Positions 5,880-8,342 of a DNA stretch of 8,342 bases are shown piece after piece. Under the pieces are notes generated by a model, which saw nothing but the letters and a program-made list of their open reading frames with translations, searched no databases and had not been told where the DNA came from. The translations under genes were made by a program, and so were the position numbers. Within the stretch, counting starts at the first letter, position 1, and the number at the start of each line of letters is the position of its first letter. The stretch comes from Caldora sp. SIO3E6 (lineage in GTDB: Bacteria; Cyanobacteriota; Cyanobacteriia; Cyanobacteriales; Coleofasciculaceae). Where the stretch lies: contig JAAHHL010000246.1 in the NCBI GenBank assembly GCA_010672185.1, positions 1 to 8,342 of the forward strand, in the 5' to 3' direction.

Positions 5880-5916
5880 CGCCCCCAGAGTACAACAACT
5901 AGTTGTACTGGGGGCG
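5880..5916. terminator. Strong GC-rich hairpin, probable terminator
   Basis: CGCCCCCAGAGTACAAC (5880-5896) pairs with GTTGTACTGGGGGCG (5902-5916) with only a 2-nt bulge and a 5-nt loop. Downstream on the plus strand is GTATTATT, a weak T-rich tail; on the minus side ATCGCATTTTTATT follows. It lies 62 nt after the 65-aa gene and overlaps a HIP1 octamer (5875). It probably ends the plus-strand XRE transcript and may also act on leftward transcripts from the integrase gene. Confidence 0.55.
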
Positions 5917-5947
5917 GTATTATTGCGGAAAGGCCGCTTACCTAACA

Positions 5948-5971
5948 CTTGATAGCGACCGACTTATCAAG
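5948..5971. repeat. 7-bp inverted repeat downstream of the integrase gene
   Basis: CTTGATA (5948-5954) and TATCAAG (5965-5971) form a perfect inverted repeat with a 10-nt loop, about 93 nt past the integrase stop. There is no T tract on either side, so it is not a clear terminator; it could be a recombinase-binding or operator site. Otherwise the 246-bp gap 5818-6063 holds only this, the stronger hairpin and a small GCGG/CCGC stem at 5925-5937. Confidence 0.35.
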
Positions 5972-6063
5972 GGGGCTACTCAAAAAATAAGTAGGGTTCA
6001 CCATCATAGCATAACTGGCACTCCTCTCTTATTTATTAAGATGAGACCCTGGACTTTAAAGCT

Positions 6064-6561
6064 CTAGTGATGGCCAGTGATTTGCCGTATCACTTCCAGG
6101 GACACGCCGCTATCGTGCATCATGGTAACAGCGGTCGCCCTAGTCCCATGTAAGGAATAACCCTTCTGGTCAAAACCCAGAGTCTTAATGGCCTTCTGGA
6201 AGAACTCATGAACAGCAACGCGGGAAATAGGCTTATTTTCAGGTTTTCCCGGAAACATCAGCACCCCTTCTGGCTGATACAAGCGTAATGATTGTTCTAG
6301 CAGGGGTGATACAGGAATCACCCTAGAACTGTCCTTCCCTTTTCTTGTCCGTCTTCTGAACGAAATCGCAGCCTTAGGTTGCCCCGATTTTTGATAGCAA
6401 TCCTCTACAAGGAGCTGCCGAATCGCCCCCCATCTTTCCCCAGTGTAAAAAGCAATATCCAACATGGTTCGATGCTTGGAATTTTTGCTGTAGTATTGCT
6501 GTAATAATGAACGGTCTCGTCTTGAGAAAACTTCCGCTTGCCCACATCCATGACTTTTCAT
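6064..6561 (-). pseudogene. Small tyrosine recombinase/phage-type integrase, truncated before the catalytic Tyr
   Basis: A 165-aa protein with the catalytic core of a tyrosine recombinase and almost no N-terminal core-binding domain. R43 lies in 'YTGERWGAIRQL', the beta-hairpin lysine is probably K74 in 'RTRKGK', H138 and R141 are in 'LHGTRATAV', and H164 is in the terminal 'ITGHH'. The TAG at 6064-6066 follows immediately, whereas active members carry their nucleophilic Tyr about 9 residues further on. Neither reading through the stop nor shifting frame yields a plausible Tyr-containing end, so the 3' end seems lost or replaced. The start ATG at 6561 has only a weak GGGGA upstream. The protein would be unable to cleave DNA by itself but might still bind its sites. 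It diverges from the plus-strand operon at 6790 across an operator-like region. It could alternatively be a functional catalytically dead regulator. Confidence 0.75.
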
Positions 6562-6577
6562 TTCGCTACTATCCCCA

Positions 6578-6605
6578 ATAATACTTTACGTTTTGTCCCC
6601 CTCAA
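6578..6605 (-). promoter_or_regulatory. Putative promoter of the integrase gene
   Basis: On the minus strand TTGAGG (6600-6605) and TATTAT (6578-6583) are separated by 16 nt and match the -35 and -10 consensus at 4/6 and 5/6 positions. Transcription would start roughly 10 nt before the ATG at 6561. A CTTTACRTT motif lies between the two elements, where a repressor would block polymerase. Confidence 0.4.
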
Positions 6606-6730
6606 AACTAAATGTAAAGACAGAGGAATGTCTTTGTTTAAAATGTTAGCATTTCTATCGCTACAAAGCCCATCAGATAAAGATTATGCCATTTCTCACA
6701 AGACTTTACATTTTCCTTAGAATGTAAAGT
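6583..6730. promoter_or_regulatory. Operator-like array of CTTTACRTT motifs
   Basis: Four copies of a 9-10-bp motif are arranged as two inverted pairs. The first pair is ACTTTACGTT at 6583-6592 and AATGTAAAG at 6611-6619. The second is ACTTTACATT at 6703-6712 and AATGTAAAGT at 6721-6730, a perfect 10-bp palindrome with an 8-nt spacer. A one-mismatch copy (ACTTTTCATT) overlaps the integrase start codon at 6553-6562. Between the pairs lie AAAGACA/TGTCTTT (6616-6622, 6629-6635) and AAATG/CATTT (6641-6645, 6650-6654). The motif's placement at both ends of the divergent region suggests one protein controls both directions. Confidence 0.6.
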
Positions 6731-6758
6731 TTAAAAAGTTTTGAATATAAAATATAAC
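6730..6758 (+). promoter_or_regulatory. Possible promoter of the three-gene operon
   Basis: TTTAAA (6730-6735) and TATAAC (6753-6758) are spaced 17 nt apart in a very AT-rich stretch, 31 nt before the ATG at 6790. The -35-like hexamer touches the right half of the CTTTACATT palindrome, so binding there would interfere with transcription. AT-rich sequence makes chance matches likely. Confidence 0.3.
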
Positions 6759-6789
6759 AGAATAAGAAAGTAACAAAAATAAGACTTTT

Positions 6790-7116
6790 ATGGGTTTATC
6801 AATTGAAGACAGATTTGGAAGCAATGCAACTTTAGTGAACGGAGTACTTCAGGTGCAGGTCTCCGATTTGGCAGTGGTAGGACTAAACAACGCGGATCCG
6901 ACACCTGACCAAGTATTTGGGGCGCTGGTCTTACTGAATGAAGCAAATCAACCCACAAGTGCGGCAGACGATCCCACAGTGGGTGTGACCATAGAAAAAG
7001 GGTTCAAAAACTTTGTTGACAGAGACTCCACCCCCCAGATTGAGCAGCAGTACACAGTCTCTCTCCTGAAATCCGACACAAGTGGAACTATTGACCCTGA
7101 CGATATAGGGGCGTAG
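6790..7116 (+). CDS. Hypothetical 108-aa protein, first gene of an unknown operon
   Basis: I cannot assign a function. The protein is acidic, poor in Cys and Trp, and appears beta-rich: 'NGVLQVQVSDLAVVGL', 'QVFGALVLLNEANQ' and 'QQYTVSLLKSDTSG', ending 'TIDPDDIGA'. There is no signal peptide or membrane segment. The small, uniform, Asp/Asn-rich composition would suit a structural or assembly protein, but that is a guess. The ATG at 6790 has no Shine-Dalgarno, and the region ahead carries the operator-like repeats. Its TAG at 7114-7116 is separated from the next ATG by only 3 nt, so the two genes are surely co-transcribed. Confidence 0.7.
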   Translation: MGLSIEDRFGSNATLVNGVLQVQVSDLAVVGLNNADPTPDQVFGALVLLNEANQPTSAADDPTVGVTIEKGFKNFVDRDSTPQIEQQYTVSLLKSDTSGTIDPDDIGA

Positions 7117-7365
7117 CCCATGCCTTGCAAGTGCACAGACAGGAAAGGCGCGAAACTAAGTATCAAGGATAAGGCAGGACGGAAAGTGATATTTGTTCCT
7201 GCTCCGGCTTGCTACGAACTTGATCCTAACGCGGGTGCAGTGATGGAAGCAACCATAGCCTATGATCTGGGATATGGGTATGGTGGAAAAATCATTCAAA
7301 AAACGACTGAGATATTTGCACCTTTTTACGAGATACGGTTAGGAATAGATTCTTCTGGAGAGCTT

Positions 7366-7479
7366 GGTCAAAGGGGAGCATCCCATTTTGGCGAGTTGGC
7401 TCCTTCAAGATGGCTGAAACCCTTGCCATGCGGTATTTTTGATAATGTTTTTTCCAAAATGGGATGCTCCCGGTCAAAG
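7366..7479. repeat. 8-bp target-site duplication GGTCAAAG around the MITE
   Basis: GGTCAAAG occurs at 7366-7373 and again at 7472-7479, exactly abutting the element's terminal repeats. The insertion totals 106 bp (98 plus 8), which is not a multiple of three and explains the frame change in the host gene. Confidence 0.9.
7374..7471. mobile_element. 98-bp MITE-like element with 18-bp terminal inverted repeats
   Basis: The ends GGGAGCATCCCATTTTGG (7374-7391) and CCAAAATGGGATGCTCCC (7454-7471) are perfect 18-bp inverted repeats. They are flanked by an 8-bp direct repeat GGTCAAAG (7366-7373 and 7472-7479), which is a target-site duplication. The following GG also matches, so duplications of 8 to 10 bp are formally possible, but 8 keeps the termini symmetric. 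The 62-bp interior encodes nothing, so the element must be moved by a transposase elsewhere in the genome. I cannot name the parent IS family; an 8-bp duplication is compatible with several, including ISL3 and IS1595. Confidence 0.9.
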
Positions 7480-7806
7480 GGACAACGACCACTTTGACAC
7501 AGTAGATATGTCGGTAGCGATTGCGACATCCCACTACGACAACGGACAATATTCAAAAACCCCAAAAGATTGGATAATCGACGGGCATTGGGACTTAGAA
7601 TCTATTGAGCTTTTGTCCTTGCGTACTATTTCACCAGGTAAAAGCCATTTGCATTTGTTGAAAAATGGATCTATCTACGATTCAATCCCAATAACAGGGA
7701 AACCTTCTATTCAAGTCTCCTGTAGCGGGTGTAAGCGGGGAGAGTGCGAGTGCAAGCATCAAGGATACACATGCTGTATTGATAAGAATGGAAAAGCTAG
7801 AAAAGC

Positions 7807-8342
7807 ATGAGCTGTTCAAACCTTTCGTCAAAAGCTGATTTAAAAAAACTTGAGGGAAGAATAAAGAGGTTAGAAGGAGAACTGGCTAAATGTATAAAAC
7901 GCTCTGAAAAAGCTGGTATTGTCAACGAGAGTGCGTCCAAAGGGAAAACGGCAGCAATTGCTGCTATGGCGGGAATGTTTGTTTCCCCCAGTCAAATGGA
8001 AGTGCTCAACCGACGCATTTTTCAGGCGCAATCCCAAGTAACAAAAGTAGGTCGTCAAGCGACTAAAGCTGTCAAAAGTTCAGGAAAAGCTATCCAGAGC
8101 AGTAACTTGGCGAAAGGCTTTGGAAAGAAGGCAATTAACACTGCCACTAAGTTTGGTTCCAAAGCGACCAAAGCCTTGTCTGTAGCCGATAAAGCTAAAA
8201 ACGCTGTTAATAAATTATCACCTTTAACTAAACTGCTCCCAATACTGGGAACACTACTTTCCGTTGCAGCAACATTGGCGTTTGTTAAAGTGCTTGGTAG
8301 TAGGATTGATGCAGTGGAAAAAGGCGTTGACGGTAGACCTGA
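7807..8342 (+). CDS. Hypothetical Lys/Ala-rich coiled-coil membrane protein, 5' part
   Basis: The ATG at 7807 overlaps the previous gene's TGA (ATGA), and the frame stays open to the window edge, giving 178 visible residues. Residues 8-36 have coiled-coil heptads ('LKKLEGRIKRLEGELAKC'). Residues 45-60 form an Ala-rich hydrophobic stretch. Residues 75-137 are a repetitive basic Lys/Ala/Ser/Gly segment with repeated 'ATKA', 'GKA' and 'SKATKA' words, likely a long amphipathic helix. Residues 141-163 ('LLPILGTLLSVAATLAFV') could span the membrane. I do not recognise it. The composition recalls phage internal or tape-measure-like proteins and membrane-active toxins, but no diagnostic motif is present and the C-terminus is missing. 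Translational coupling ties it to the MITE-split gene, so that insertion may also reduce its expression. Confidence 0.75.
   Translation, partial: MSCSNLSSKADLKKLEGRIKRLEGELAKCIKRSEKAGIVNESASKGKTAAIAAMAGMFVSPSQMEVLNRRIFQAQSQVTKVGRQATKAVKSSGKAIQSSNLAKGFGKKAINTATKFGSKATKALSVADKAKNAVNKLSPLTKLLPILGTLLSVAATLAFVKVLGSRIDAVEKGVDGRP

Larger units (their letters stand above)
7120..7810 (+). pseudogene. Cys-rich hypothetical protein gene split by a MITE-like insertion
   Basis: The ATG at 7120 opens a frame read normally to 7373; a 98-bp element with an 8-bp target duplication then shifts the frame, giving a stop at 7495-7497. The original frame resumes at 7480 and ends TGA at 7808-7810. Joining 7120-7373 to 7480-7810 gives a continuous 194-aa protein (the junction codon reads Arg, then 'DNDHFDTVDM'). 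Function is unknown. Both ends carry cysteines: 'MPCKCTDRKG' at the N-terminus and 'CSGCKRGECECKHQGYTCC' near the C-terminus, suggesting metal binding or disulfides. In between are 'AYDLGYGYGGKIIQKTTEIF' and 'DWIIDGHWDLESIELLSLR'. The intact downstream frame implies a recent insertion. The original stop overlaps the next gene as ATGA. As it stands the gene would give a truncated 125-aa chimera; a restart within the element is possible but has no Shine-Dalgarno. Confidence 0.8.

Noticed and set aside
6538..6720. 60-aa plus-strand ORF across the divergent promoter region
   Set aside because: It coincides with the operator repeats, has no ribosome binding site and overlaps the integrase start.
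7439..7810. Separate 123-aa plus-strand gene
   Set aside because: Its TTG start lies inside the MITE, it has no Shine-Dalgarno, and removing the insertion makes it the 3' half of the gene starting at 7120.
1..8342. tRNA, rRNA, riboswitch or replication origin
   Set aside because: I looked on both strands and found no T-loop or anticodon pattern, rRNA-like sequence, known riboswitch core or DnaA-box cluster.

Overview
The window reads as chromosomal or large-plasmid DNA of a filamentous cyanobacterium, probably Nostoc-like. Seven copies of the HIP1 octamer GCGATCGC occur in 8.3 kb (starts at 1513, 2506, 3494, 3515, 4212, 5256, 5875). There are heptad-type short repeats and a cyanobacterial caspase-like protein at the left edge. 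Apart from that first gene, the window is accessory DNA: mobile-element genes, repeats and small proteins I do not recognise.

Left part (1-4205). The 3' end of a caspase-family gene points right. A facing block of five minus-strand genes runs from 4205 down to 939 and ends at a hairpin terminator (905-931). In transcription order these are a 223-aa protein of unknown function, two small tandem paralogues (115 and 102 aa), a long IS110-type DEDD recombinase (465 aa, key residues present) and a 99-aa protein whose gene overlaps the recombinase stop. The 279-bp gap directly upstream of the recombinase is full of stem-loops, including two stems closing large loops. This is where IS110-group elements encode their bridge RNA.

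Middle part (4206-6063). A divergent intergenic region with an 11-bp inverted repeat precedes an XRE-type regulator. Next come a 233-aa gene studded with palindromes and short repeats inside its reading frame, a 65-aa gene with a good ribosome binding site, and a strong GC-rich hairpin.

Right part (6064-8342). A small tyrosine-recombinase gene on the minus strand stops directly after the Gly-His-His motif, before the position of the catalytic tyrosine. It diverges from a plus-strand operon of three unknown genes. The 228-bp region between them carries two inverted pairs of one motif, CTTTACRTT, which looks like an operator array. The second operon gene is split by a 98-bp MITE-like element with perfect 18-bp terminal inverted repeats and an 8-bp target duplication. 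Removing the element plus one duplication restores a single 194-aa frame that overlaps the next gene by ATGA. That third gene, with an N-terminal coiled coil and a membrane segment, runs off the window.

The best leads are the recombinase with its putative guide-RNA region and companion genes, the freshly interrupted operon, and the operator array. Function is uncertain for most genes here, and nothing was compared with a database.
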